From Ignavibacteriales bacterium (GTDB lineage: Bacteria > Bacteroidota > Ignavibacteria > Tepidaquicellales > Tepidaquicellaceae): 64,000 nucleotides of DNA. Location: NCBI GenBank assembly GCA_020635255.1, contig JACKAC010000002.1, positions 62,001 through 126,000 on the forward strand. The letters run 5' to 3'. This document shows, piece after piece, positions 53,007 through 61,588 of this stretch (the stretch's first letter is position 1; each line of letters opens with the position of its first letter). Below the pieces are notes generated by a model. That model was not told the origin of the DNA and searched no databases. It saw only the letters and a list, made by a program, of their open reading frames with translations. A program made the position numbers and the translations under genes.

Positions 53007-54506
53007 TTACTTTATTAGTAACATCTTCTTAGTTTCTGCAAAGTCACCCGTTCTCAGGGTATAGAAATATATTCCTGAATTAAGCTCGGATGCGTCAAAG
53101 CTAAAGTCATAGCTTCCGGCGGTTAAGCTTTTGTTGACCAGTGTTTTAACTTCCTTACCAAGAATATCATAAACTTTCAGCGTTACGAACCCGTTCAGAG
53201 GTATATCAAATGATATTGTGGTCGAGGGATTGAAGGGATTCGGATAATTTTGTTGTAGAGAATATTTTTCCGGAACAGAACTATTTTGATTTTGTAATCC
53301 TACAAGCATATCAGGATCGTAGAATGAGATCAATCTTGACTGAACACCCGGGACTACTGTACGGACAAGGTTTCCTGTAGCACTATCTACTTCATGAACA
53401 CCGCTTCCATTTGTTGTAAGGAAGTTTCCATTTCCAAGTTGCCAGACGCCTCTATTTCCGGTCACGCCCTGTAACTGTTTAATAAAAGTACCTCCGGCGG
53501 AAGGGAAAATAAGGATCCCTTGCTGAGAGCCGGAAGAAAAATTAGCAATTGCAACGTTACCATTCTGCATGTTATGTACCTGCTGTGGAAATGACGAGAT
53601 AGATGCAAAGGTACTCTGGAAAGTTCCGTTCAGGTCATATTTGCTCACACCGGTGGGCGTATTTATTACAGAGATCAGCATATCGGAAGTTCTGTATTCT
53701 ATGAACCAACTCGAGGCTATTCCGGATGTAATGAAAGTTCCGAGATAAGCGCCGCCTGTATCGAATTGTGGAATTGCGTTAATATTAGGTCCCGTGCCTA
53801 CGGTTCCGAGGAGGTTTCCATTTGATTGGTAAGCATGACCTCTTGTATTATCAAGTATCGAGGTATTGACGCCGGTCGAAGGAGCAAATAGCCTTATAAA
53901 TACCCCCGACGTATCATATTCGAAAATCCCGTCTGTAGTCTGGTCTGAAATAGTAATTGTGCCCCTGGGCGTTTGAACTGCATGCTGAGGAAGGCTCAAA
54001 TTTACAGCATCAGGTGGAATAAAATCAGACTCTATTAGGTCGCCATTCTGCGGGTTGAATGCCCAAACTTTATCATTGGTCGATTCAGGTATCAAGAGAA
54101 GATTATTACTCCCTCCCTCCAGTACAGAAGGCTGAGGGATTCCGAGTGTTGGATTTAGTACGGTACCATCAGCATAATAGACCCTGGCTTTTAAGATATC
54201 GTACCGGGTAATTATATTATCTAAATATGATACTTCAGCTCCGGCATATATGTCAGCGAGATTATTTATAATTCCATAAACAATTTTACCGTCCTCTATT
54301 CCAAGTGCGCGAATGTATATACCTTGCTCGAGATAAATCTCTATCGGAGAATTATCCTGTAAAGCAATATTTCTGATCTGTAATTCGATTTGCGGGTCTT
54401 TTTCCATGGAAATCAAAAGGTCAGAAAAATTGCTGTGCGGTGTATTGCCTGCGAATCCTGAAGAAAAGAAGGAAAATGCCAAAAGAAGTGTGAGTAAAAA
54501 TTTCAT
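53007..54506 (-). CDS. T9SS-exported propeller-like protein
   Basis: The protein has 499 residues with a signal peptide (FLLTLLLAFSFFSSGFAG) and repeats with YDTSGVFIRLFAPSTGV, FDTGGAYLGTFITSG and YDLNGTFQSTF turns that suggest a propeller of the NHL type. It ends with a T9SS domain (NYPNPFNPSTTISFDIPLNG ... KKMLLIK). It is likely surface-located, with no catalytic motif. It lies between egtD and egtB without any evident functional link. Confidence 0.85.
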   Translation of the reverse strand: MKFLLTLLLAFSFFSSGFAGNTPHSNFSDLLISMEKDPQIELQIRNIALQDNSPIEIYLEQGIYIRALGIEDGKIVYGIINNLADIYAGAEVSYLDNIITRYDILKARVYYADGTVLNPTLGIPQPSVLEGGSNNLLLIPESTNDKVWAFNPQNGDLIESDFIPPDAVNLSLPQHAVQTPRGTITISDQTTDGIFEYDTSGVFIRLFAPSTGVNTSILDNTRGHAYQSNGNLLGTVGTGPNINAIPQFDTGGAYLGTFITSGIASSWFIEYRTSDMLISVINTPTGVSKYDLNGTFQSTFASISSFPQQVHNMQNGNVAIANFSSGSQQGILIFPSAGGTFIKQLQGVTGNRGVWQLGNGNFLTTNGSGVHEVDSATGNLVRTVVPGVQSRLISFYDPDMLVGLQNQNSSVPEKYSLQQNYPNPFNPSTTISFDIPLNGFVTLKVYDILGKEVKTLVNKSLTAGSYDFSFDASELNSGIYFYTLRTGDFAETKKMLLIK

Positions 54507-54574
54507 AAGTCCCCCATTTTGTGTTTTGGGTAATTTTACCTAAAAAACAAACTATTGTAAATATAAATAAAAAA

Positions 54575-54592
54575 GGGCAGTCAGAGCTGCCC
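54575..54592 (-). terminator. Terminator hairpin after egtB
   Basis: GGGCAG / CTGCCC, read on the minus strand as GGGCAG...CTGCCC followed by T6. It ends egtB before the T9SS gene. Confidence 0.75.
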
Positions 54593-54600
54593 CGAGTAGT

Positions 54601-55977
54601 TTATAAATCCTTTGCGCACCGGAAACCCGATATGAGCCACCTTTCGTGTGTCTTAAAGAAATTACGGTATGTATTACGCGTCGATTGTTTTGGCGTGCCA
54701 AATGAGCCGCCTCTTAAGACCTTTTGGTTGTTGAACCATTTGTCGTTATATTCGGCAAAACCTGATTTGAATCCGGGATATGCCATAAACTCCGATGAAG
54801 TCCACTCCCAGGCATCACCTATCATCTGGTAACATTCATAATAGCTCTTACCCTTTTCATAAGAATTTACATCGGTCGTTCTCCATACATCCATTCCGAG
54901 GAGGCTTGTGTTTTCAAATGATGGATCGTCATCACCCCACGGGAAAAGTGTGCTTTTTCCCAGATCCTCATTGAAAGATGCAGCTTTTTCCCATTCGCCT
55001 TCGGTAGGGAGGCGCTTTCCTGCCCATTTAGCGAAGGCATCCGCTTCGAAATAGCTGATATGTGTTACAGGTTCGTTGGCAATGTCTTTTATGTATGATT
55101 TTCCGCGGAAGTCATATTTATACCATTCACCGCTGTCATCCTGCAGCCAGTACAGAGGGGCTTCCCATCCATTGTCGTTTACAGCATACCACGCCTCAGA
55201 GAGCCAGTGACGGAATTCTTTATAGCCGCCGTCATTTATGAAATCAAGATACTGTCCATTTGTTACAGGGTAGCGGTCTATCATATAATCGTTGAGATAG
55301 ATTTTGTGCAAGGGCATTTCTATATCGTATGCAAAACGGTCACCGTATCTCTCTGGGTCAAACCCCATTTCGAAAATACTTCCGGGAATTTTCACCATAT
55401 CGAAATTAATCTTTCCGGATGAAGTAGGCGGTTCCTTCATAGTTTTGGGATTATAATCATCCTGTAATAGATGCTGAACATCGTAAACTATTAACTCCTG
55501 GTGCTGGTATTCGTGATTATAGCCGAGTTCGAATTTCTTTTTAATGTCATCTGTAATTTCGACATTTTCATCCAGGAAGAAGTCGAGTACTTGCTTGTTG
55601 ATGTGATTACAGTAGTTAATGGTTTCTTTAACAGTCGGGCGAGAAAGTGTACCGCGCTTTGCTTTATTAAAGAGCTTACCAAAGGTTAAGTAGTATGAAT
55701 TAAAATAAAATGCGTAATCCTCTTTGTAGGGAACAAATTTATCTTTATAATACGACCGCAGGAGTTGTTCATAAAACCACGTGGTATGACCGATATGCCA
55801 TCTCGGAGGGCTCATATATGCCTCTGTTTGAACAACATAATCCTCGATCTCCAGGGGGTCCAGTATATCGAATGTAAGATATCTGACATCGAGGAACTGG
55901 TTATAAAGTTTTACTCGTTCTTCACTAATGGCTTTATTGCCATCCACTTTGTTCGTAGTTATAATAATGTTTTCCAT
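54601..55977 (-). CDS. egtB: EgtB-like iron-dependent sulfoxide synthase
   Basis: The protein has 458 residues. A DinB_2 domain at 25-180 carries the iron-binding His set: H64 in RWHIGHTTWF, and H155/H159 in NHEYQHQE, the HX3HXE motif of EgtB. An FGE-sulfatase-like domain follows (GSIFEMGFDPERYGDRFAYDIEMPLHKIYLNDYMIDRYPVTNGQYLDFINDGGY ... DAWEWTSSEFMAYPGFKSGF). EgtB joins hercynine with cysteine or gamma-glutamylcysteine. With EgtD nearby, the cell probably makes ergothioneine or a relative. EgtC and EgtE genes are not seen in the window. Confidence 0.93.
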   Translation of the reverse strand: MENIIITTNKVDGNKAISEERVKLYNQFLDVRYLTFDILDPLEIEDYVVQTEAYMSPPRWHIGHTTWFYEQLLRSYYKDKFVPYKEDYAFYFNSYYLTFGKLFNKAKRGTLSRPTVKETINYCNHINKQVLDFFLDENVEITDDIKKKFELGYNHEYQHQELIVYDVQHLLQDDYNPKTMKEPPTSSGKINFDMVKIPGSIFEMGFDPERYGDRFAYDIEMPLHKIYLNDYMIDRYPVTNGQYLDFINDGGYKEFRHWLSEAWYAVNDNGWEAPLYWLQDDSGEWYKYDFRGKSYIKDIANEPVTHISYFEADAFAKWAGKRLPTEGEWEKAASFNEDLGKSTLFPWGDDDPSFENTSLLGMDVWRTTDVNSYEKGKSYYECYQMIGDAWEWTSSEFMAYPGFKSGFAEYNDKWFNNQKVLRGGSFGTPKQSTRNTYRNFFKTHERWLISGFRCAKDL

Positions 55978-56064
55978 TTTATTCTTTTAATTTCCTTAAT
56001 TAAGCCTTAATTTAGCCTGAATAGAAATATATTGCATATTCGCTAAAATATAAACTCACTTCAC

Positions 56065-56793
56065 GTGTTTCCGGTAAAATTTGAACATGTTTCCCGTTAT
56101 TATGGTGAAAAAGCAGCGGTTAAGGACGCTACTTTTGAGATAGAAGATAATTTAATAACCGCGATAATTGGTAAAAGCGGGAGCGGTAAATCAACTCTAT
56201 TGCAGATGGTTAACGGGCTGATTCATCCGTCATCGGGTAAAGTTTATCTCTTTGGTGTGGAACTTGATTATAGGAATATTATCCCGACACGGCTAAAGAT
56301 AGGGTATTCGGTGCAGGGTACAGGGCTGTTTCCTCATATGAATGTCTATGAAAATATCGCGCTCCTTGCTAAAGTGAACGGACACAGAAATCCTGCGGAA
56401 TTAGATAACAGGATCGAGGAGCTTATGGGTTTTGTAAATCTTGGTCCGGGGTTTAAGGAGAAATTCCCATATCAGCTATCCGGTGGAGAGCAGCAGAGAG
56501 TGGGAATTTGCCGGGCTATGATATTGAATCCGCCGATATTTTTATTGGATGAGGCGTTTGGTGCTCTCGACCCTACTACAAAAAATGAGATACACGCTGA
56601 GCTGTTGACGTTACAGGAGAATGAGCCAAGATGTATTATAATGGTGACACATGACCTAGCAGAGGCAAGGCGGCTCGCCGATAAAATTATGGTAATAGAC
56701 GAGGGGGAGATACAGCAATATGACGACAGGGATGTCGTATTAAACAACCCTTCCAATGATAAGGTGAAAGATTTCATAATGAGTCAGGATTGA
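56065..56793 (+). CDS. ABC transporter ATP-binding protein (osmoprotectant type)
   Basis: The protein has 242 residues and starts with GTG. Walker A GKSGSGKST (36-44), LSGGEQQRVGICRAM, Walker B IFLLDEAFGALDP and the H-loop MVTHDLAEA are complete. GYSVQGTGLFPHMNVYENIALLAKVNG resembles OpuCA/ProV-type ATPases that serve glycine betaine or choline uptake, although the long CBS-type tail of ProV is absent. No permease is adjacent; the binding-domain/permease fusion at 26401, 28 kb away, is the likely partner. It overlaps the next open frame closely (stop at 56793, start at 56805). Confidence 0.85.
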   Translation: MFPVKFEHVSRYYGEKAAVKDATFEIEDNLITAIIGKSGSGKSTLLQMVNGLIHPSSGKVYLFGVELDYRNIIPTRLKIGYSVQGTGLFPHMNVYENIALLAKVNGHRNPAELDNRIEELMGFVNLGPGFKEKFPYQLSGGEQQRVGICRAMILNPPIFLLDEAFGALDPTTKNEIHAELLTLQENEPRCIIMVTHDLAEARRLADKIMVIDEGEIQQYDDRDVVLNNPSNDKVKDFIMSQD

Positions 56794-56804
56794 GAGAATT
56801 AACA

Positions 56805-57935
56805 ATGAAACATTCGCTTGTACTAGTATTCATTTTTTTTCTGCCCCAGACATTTTCTATAGCCCAGGACTATCCTAATGAAACATACAATGTAGGAACT
56901 AGATATTTTCGGTGGATCGATACAAACCGCTTAGACCCGTATTATGGAGGTTACAGGATCATAAATGTCCAGGTATGGTACCCGTCCGATATTACGGAAT
57001 CAAATAACGAGTACGAAAGGTCAAGTTATTATAGTAACATTGAAGATATATGGGAAAAATTGAACGGGTGGTCTGCAGAAGATGTGGCACTTGTCTCAAG
57101 CATTAACACAATATCATTTGTAAATGCTCCGGTGAGTACTCAGAAGAAAAGTTTTCCTCTATTGATATTTTCCCCAACATTGGGAGGAAATATCAGCCTG
57201 TATACCTATTATGCTGAAGCATTAGCACGGAACGGATTTATTGTAGCGGGTGTAAATCATTTATATGAAAGCGAGTTTGTATTAAATGAAGAGGGTGAAG
57301 TTTTCCCTTCCGATCTTTCATTTCATGATAGTTTGAAATTGCTGGAAATCCCGACTCAAATAACAGCCGATGATTACAGGAAAGAGAAAGGTAAACGGCA
57401 AAAAATACTTGCGGAAGACATGATCTATTCTCTCAATAAACTGGAGGAAGTTAATCCGGAAGATTTTGATGGAAAAATTGATCTTAAAAGTATTGGTGTA
57501 TGGGGGCATTCGATTGGCGGAGCCGCGGCTATTTATACGAGCATTCTGGATGACCGCATTAAAGCGGTTCTTGATATAGATGGAACGCCTCCCACTGTAG
57601 CTTTGAAGGGAATTAACGTTCCTTTTATGTTTATCGAGGATCTCCCTGATTATAAGAATCACGATGGCTTCAGGAAACAGTTTATAAGAAGAAGTGAGTT
57701 TTGTAAAAAAGTAAAAGGGGGTGCGTATAGAGTTTTGATTGGCGGGGCTGACCACAATAGTTTTTTAGACATAAACTACTATAGTGCCGACAATGAGCCC
57801 GTTAAAGAAAATGCGCTCAGGATAATTAGTGAGACTCTAGACTATATGAAGACTTTTTTCGATATTTATCTGAAAGGAGAAAATTTAGTAATAAATGGAA
57901 AAAAGTCCGACTCTCTGGAAGTAATTAAATTTTGA
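56805..57935 (+). CDS. Secreted alpha/beta hydrolase (PAF-acetylhydrolase-like)
   Basis: The start was taken at the ATG at 56805 (MKHSLVLVFIFFLPQTFSIAQ), which gives a signal peptide; a TTG at 56790 would extend it by 5 residues. In the 376 residues, the nucleophile elbow GVWGHSIGGAAAIYT and the long N-terminal NVQVWYPSD segment resemble platelet-activating-factor acetylhydrolase-type esterases. A later YRVLIGGADHNSFLD supplies a candidate Asp/His. It probably cleaves a small ester or lipid outside the cytoplasm. It follows the ABC ATPase closely, with no functional link evident. Confidence 0.8.
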   Translation: MKHSLVLVFIFFLPQTFSIAQDYPNETYNVGTRYFRWIDTNRLDPYYGGYRIINVQVWYPSDITESNNEYERSSYYSNIEDIWEKLNGWSAEDVALVSSINTISFVNAPVSTQKKSFPLLIFSPTLGGNISLYTYYAEALARNGFIVAGVNHLYESEFVLNEEGEVFPSDLSFHDSLKLLEIPTQITADDYRKEKGKRQKILAEDMIYSLNKLEEVNPEDFDGKIDLKSIGVWGHSIGGAAAIYTSILDDRIKAVLDIDGTPPTVALKGINVPFMFIEDLPDYKNHDGFRKQFIRRSEFCKKVKGGAYRVLIGGADHNSFLDINYYSADNEPVKENALRIISETLDYMKTFFDIYLKGENLVINGKKSDSLEVIKF

Positions 57936-57948
57936 CGAAGAAGTCCTT

Positions 57949-57974
57949 CACCCCTGCACATTAATGCAAGGGTG
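57949..57974. terminator. Possible hairpin terminator between convergent genes
   Basis: CACCC-TGCA / TGCA-GGGTG stem with one mismatch and loop CATTAA; no T-run follows, so termination here is only possible. Confidence 0.35.
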
Positions 57975-58013
57975 AGCGTTAATGAAGATCACTACAATAG
58001 ACCAAATCAAAAA

Positions 58014-58310
58014 CTACATTATACGGAACACTTCTCTGCGTCCGCCCTCCACCAGATCCATATATCCATCCATAGCATTTTGAACTTCCATATTCCCTGC
58101 ATATTCAGCCATGCCTTTTTCGAACTCATCGATTGATTCAACATCGGTTTCGAGAATAACCGTCCAATAAGTTGCAATATAATCAACCATGATCTTCATG
58201 CCGGAAAAACCGCCTGCCTTTTCCATTACATCGCCGGCTTTTTTAAATTTCTCGACTAAATTTTTTGCCTGACCGGGTTTGCAATAAAAAACCTCTCTGA
58301 TGCGTAACAT
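58014..58310 (-). CDS. Small ABM/NIPSNAP-like dimeric alpha-beta-barrel protein
   Basis: The protein has 98 residues. It opens with MLRIREVFYCKPGQAKNLVEKFKKAGD, followed by TYWTVILETDVESIDEFEKGMAEYA, the beta-alpha-beta layout of dimeric alpha-beta-barrel (ABM-like) proteins. These often degrade or detoxify small aromatic compounds, or serve as stress proteins, but no active-site residue can be named. It is a single gene. Confidence 0.72.
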   Translation of the reverse strand: MLRIREVFYCKPGQAKNLVEKFKKAGDVMEKAGGFSGMKIMVDYIATYWTVILETDVESIDEFEKGMAEYAGNMEVQNAMDGYMDLVEGGRREVFRIM

Positions 58311-58401
58311 TTTCCTTTCTCCTTAATTTTAGTTTAGAATTATAGAGATGAAATGTACATATTCTACACGAAAAAAGGAAGTTCACGAATCTTGAAATGT
58401 T

Positions 58402-59121
58402 ATGATTTCAGCTAAAAATCAATATAATGTAAGGTGTGAATGGGGGCTGGAAGGTCTAAAATTACTTGTTCCAATATCTGATGTGGTAATTATTGTGGAT
58501 GTTTTATCCTTTTCTACATCTGTAGATATTGCTTGTAGTAATGGTGCAAAGGTTTATCCATGTAAATGGAAAGATGAAAAAGCACTAGAGTATGCGTTAT
58601 CAAAGGATGCAATTTTGGCTAAGCCGCGGAGTAAAACAGAATTATCTCTATCGCCCTATTCATTGGAGAATATTCTTAGTGGAACAAACATAGTACTTCC
58701 TTCGCCAAACGGTTCTTCGCTCTCACTTGCAACGGGAGATGTCTTAACAATATGCGGCTGTTTGCGGAATTATAGATCCGTTGCTGAGTATGCCAACCGA
58801 CATGGTGAAAGGATTTCTGTTATTCCTGCAGGTGAGAAATGGCCTGATGGCTCCATTAGGTTTGCGCTTGAGGATATCTTTGGTGCCGGAGCAATTTTAT
58901 CTCGATTAAAAGGTAATCTGTCACCTGAAGCGGAGCTTGCTGTTAATATTTACCATTCATTACACAATAAAGAGACAGATGCATTATTAAATTGCATCTC
59001 TGGAATCGAGCTCGTCGAAAAAGGCTATGAAGTTGATGTTTATCTTGCCGCAGATATTAATGTAAGTGAATGTGTTCCTGTTTTAAAAGATCAGGCATAC
59101 ATTAGTGCCGTAAGCTCTTAA
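58402..59121 (+). CDS. ComB-like 2-phosphosulfolactate phosphatase
   Basis: The protein has 239 residues with the ComB signatures IVDVLSFSTSVDIACSNGAKVYPC (about 31-54), NIVLPSPNGSSLSL and VIPAGEKWPDGSIRFALEDIFGAGAIL. ComB removes phosphate from 2-phosphosulfolactate in coenzyme M synthesis in archaea and some bacteria. Here no ComA or ComC relative is nearby, so the substrate may be different. It converges with the DEAD-box helicase gene, with a 4-base overlap of their ends. Confidence 0.85.
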   Translation: MISAKNQYNVRCEWGLEGLKLLVPISDVVIIVDVLSFSTSVDIACSNGAKVYPCKWKDEKALEYALSKDAILAKPRSKTELSLSPYSLENILSGTNIVLPSPNGSSLSLATGDVLTICGCLRNYRSVAEYANRHGERISVIPAGEKWPDGSIRFALEDIFGAGAILSRLKGNLSPEAELAVNIYHSLHNKETDALLNCISGIELVEKGYEVDVYLAADINVSECVPVLKDQAYISAVSS

Positions 59122-60692
59122 TTCCTCTTCGCCGGTTCAACAAAAAGTTTCTTTCCTTTAAATGTCACCTTGTTCATTTTCTTGAGGACTGTATCTAGAT
59201 ACTTCCCTTCTATTTCTAAAAAGCTAAAATTATCATATATATCTATTGCCCCGATCGCGTTTCCCGGTATTCCCGATTCTCCCGAAAATGCGCCTACCAG
59301 GTCACCCGGCTTCACCTTTTTACTTTTTCCTATATTAACAAATAATCTTTCGGTTTTATTCTTAGCCAAAGGTTTAGATTGGATCTCCTGTTCTTCGAAT
59401 GATTCACCTTCAAGGAGGATCTTTAAAAGCGCTGCAGCAATTTCTGCTGACGTGTAGTCTTCCTGCATTAGTTTTTCAAGGATCTCCCGATATTTAAATA
59501 TTCCTTCGTCACCATCTATCACCTCTTTTATTTCTTCGATTATCTCCGTCGTTTTTATTGCCTGTACGTCCTTTACCGATGGGATGTTTTGTCTTACTAT
59601 TTTTGTCTTTGAAAACTTTTCTATATCCCGGATCTTATATATCTCCTTGCCTGTTACAAATGTAAATGCTTTTCCCTCACGTCCTGCTCTTGCCGTTCGC
59701 CCGATTCGGTGTACATAATACTCTTCATCCTGTGGTACATCATAATTAAACACCACATCTATTTCATCTACATCTATGCCCCTAGCTGCTACATCCGTTG
59801 CTACCAAAATATCCAGCTCACCGGTCCTGAATTTCGACATTACCTTATCCCTTTGCTGCTGGCGCATGTCGCCGTGCAGTCCCTCGGCAAAATAGCCCCG
59901 CGCCTGCAAATGCTTTGCGAGCTTATCTACACCCCTTTTTGTATTACAGAATACTATAGCAAGCTCCGGGTCGTGGATATCAAGCAGCCGTGTCAGCGCT
60001 TCCAGTTTTACATTGGGCTTTACTTCCAGGTAGTATTGTTTGATCTTGGGAACTGTGAGTTCTTTATGAACGACCTTGACCATCTCGGGACTCACAAGAT
60101 ATTTTTTTGACAGGTCCAGTATTGGTTTTGACATCGTTGCCGAAAATAAAACCGTTTGTCTTTGCTTTGGAACATTCTTAAGGATCGTTTCAAGATCATT
60201 TCTAAATCCCATATCGAGCATTATGTCAGCTTCGTCTAAAACAACCATAAATACCTTATCAAGTTTTATGGTCTTTCGCATTATATGATCGACCAATCTT
60301 CCCGGCGTTGCAATTATGATCTGAACTCCGCTCTTGAGAGCTTTTATTTGCCTGTCGATTGACTGCCCGCCGTAGATTGGGACTATGCTGATTCCATTCT
60401 TATATTTCAGCAGTTCATTTATTTCCTCGGCTACCTGTATCGTCAGCTCTCTTGTAGGGCAGAGCACAAGAGCCTGAATTCTCTTCTCATTCTTAATATT
60501 TTCTATTATTGGAATTCCAAATGAAGCTGTTTTTCCCGTTCCTGTTTGAGCCTGTCCTATTATATCTTTCCCTTGCATGATGATTGGTATCGATTGCGAC
60601 TGGATAGGGGTAGCTTCTTCGAATCCCATATCTTCGACCGCCTTCATTATCTCTTTAGACAGATCTAATTCCTTAAACTTAACTGTGTACAT
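59118..60692 (-). CDS. DEAD-box RNA helicase with DbpA-like RNA-binding domain
   Basis: The protein has 524 residues. Complete motifs: Q-motif GFEEATPIQSQSIP, I AQTGTGKT (48-55), II DEAD (153-156), III FSATMS, VI HRIGRTARAGREG. The C-terminal domain from about 449 (RLFVNIGKSKKVKPGDLVGAFSGESGIPGNAIGAIDIYDNFSFLEIEG) is a DbpA/CsdA-type RNA-binding domain. It probably unwinds rRNA or mRNA structures, perhaps during cold or ribosome assembly. A terminator-like hairpin in its own leader suggests attenuation control. Confidence 0.95.
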   Translation of the reverse strand: MYTVKFKELDLSKEIMKAVEDMGFEEATPIQSQSIPIIMQGKDIIGQAQTGTGKTASFGIPIIENIKNEKRIQALVLCPTRELTIQVAEEINELLKYKNGISIVPIYGGQSIDRQIKALKSGVQIIIATPGRLVDHIMRKTIKLDKVFMVVLDEADIMLDMGFRNDLETILKNVPKQRQTVLFSATMSKPILDLSKKYLVSPEMVKVVHKELTVPKIKQYYLEVKPNVKLEALTRLLDIHDPELAIVFCNTKRGVDKLAKHLQARGYFAEGLHGDMRQQQRDKVMSKFRTGELDILVATDVAARGIDVDEIDVVFNYDVPQDEEYYVHRIGRTARAGREGKAFTFVTGKEIYKIRDIEKFSKTKIVRQNIPSVKDVQAIKTTEIIEEIKEVIDGDEGIFKYREILEKLMQEDYTSAEIAAALLKILLEGESFEEQEIQSKPLAKNKTERLFVNIGKSKKVKPGDLVGAFSGESGIPGNAIGAIDIYDNFSFLEIEGKYLDTVLKKMNKVTFKGKKLFVEPAKRN

Positions 60693-60707
60693 TGTTCTTT
60701 TTAATTA

Positions 60708-60738
60708 TACAAAAAAAACCTCCGGTATATCGGAGGTT
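60708..60738 (-). promoter_or_regulatory. Terminator-like hairpin in the 5' leader of the DEAD-box gene
   Basis: On the minus strand the 8-bp stem AACCTCCG / CGGAGGTT (60738-60731 and 60724-60717) with loop ATATAC is followed directly by eight T, then about 18 bases before the start codon of the helicase at 60692. No gene lies upstream on this strand for it to terminate, since the next gene (60890) is divergent. It therefore fits an attenuator within the helicase leader. Confidence 0.6.
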
Positions 60739-60889
60739 AAAATCCGTAACTCTGTTAATACAATATACGCAATACCGTTGCAAATACACAGTTAATAAGA
60801 TTTGCTCATTATTATGCTGGGAAATAGGCTGTTTTTTCAAATTTCATTTTTAGGTATATTTATAAAATTCTTAAATAAAGTGTTTACCA

Positions 60890-61540
60890 TTGAATTTCAG
60901 AAAGCTATTTCAACCTGACCCTGAAAAATACAGTGTTTCGAGGATAGAAGCACTTTCTGACGGTGTTTTTTCGATTACCATGACCCTCCTTATACTAAGC
61001 GTACAGGTACCCCCGCTTTCACCCGATGATAAGACCACCATACATAAGTTATTACAGGTACTTCCGGTTCTCGAAAACTACTTTATCAGTTTTATTGTAC
61101 TTGGACTTTTTTGGGTCAGGCACCAGATGCAGTTCAGAGAGATACGCACATCCGACAGGAATCTGATGTGGATAAACATTTTTTTTCTCATGTTTGTTGC
61201 TATCATTCCATTCACGACATCGATGATGGTGGAGTACAGCAATAATCATATAAGCATCCAGGTCTATTGTTTTAACCTTATAATATTGGGTGTGATCCTG
61301 ATCATTCACTGGGAATATGCGATCAGGAATCACAGGCTGATTGATGACAATCTCAACCTAAAAGAGCTAAGGTCAATTACAAAAGTTCAGATCTTAACAC
61401 CTGCTATGTTTTTCTTCACGGCGGTGTTAGCTTTTTTTGATATTACGGTAGCTAAAATGAGTTTATATGTATTGCCGTTAATTTCGGCTATCTCAATAAA
61501 GACATATAGAAGAATAAGAAGAAAACATATATCGGAATGA
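60890..61540 (+). CDS. TMEM175/DUF1211-type membrane channel protein
   Basis: The protein has 216 residues and starts with TTG. SRIEALSDGVFSITMTLLILSVQVP contains the R..(F/L)SDG signature of the TMEM175 family, whose bacterial members are potassium channels. Five more hydrophobic segments follow (ISFIVLGLFWVRHQMQF, INIFFLMFVAIIPFTTSM, LIILGVILIIHWEYAI, PAMFFFTAVLAFFDITV, LYVLPLISAISI). It is a single gene, divergent from the helicase. Confidence 0.88.
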   Translation: MNFRKLFQPDPEKYSVSRIEALSDGVFSITMTLLILSVQVPPLSPDDKTTIHKLLQVLPVLENYFISFIVLGLFWVRHQMQFREIRTSDRNLMWINIFFLMFVAIIPFTTSMMVEYSNNHISIQVYCFNLIILGVILIIHWEYAIRNHRLIDDNLNLKELRSITKVQILTPAMFFFTAVLAFFDITVAKMSLYVLPLISAISIKTYRRIRRKHISE

Positions 61541-61588
61541 AACTTATAGATGCCCGGCTTGTTTAATCTATGAATCAATTAAACTATC

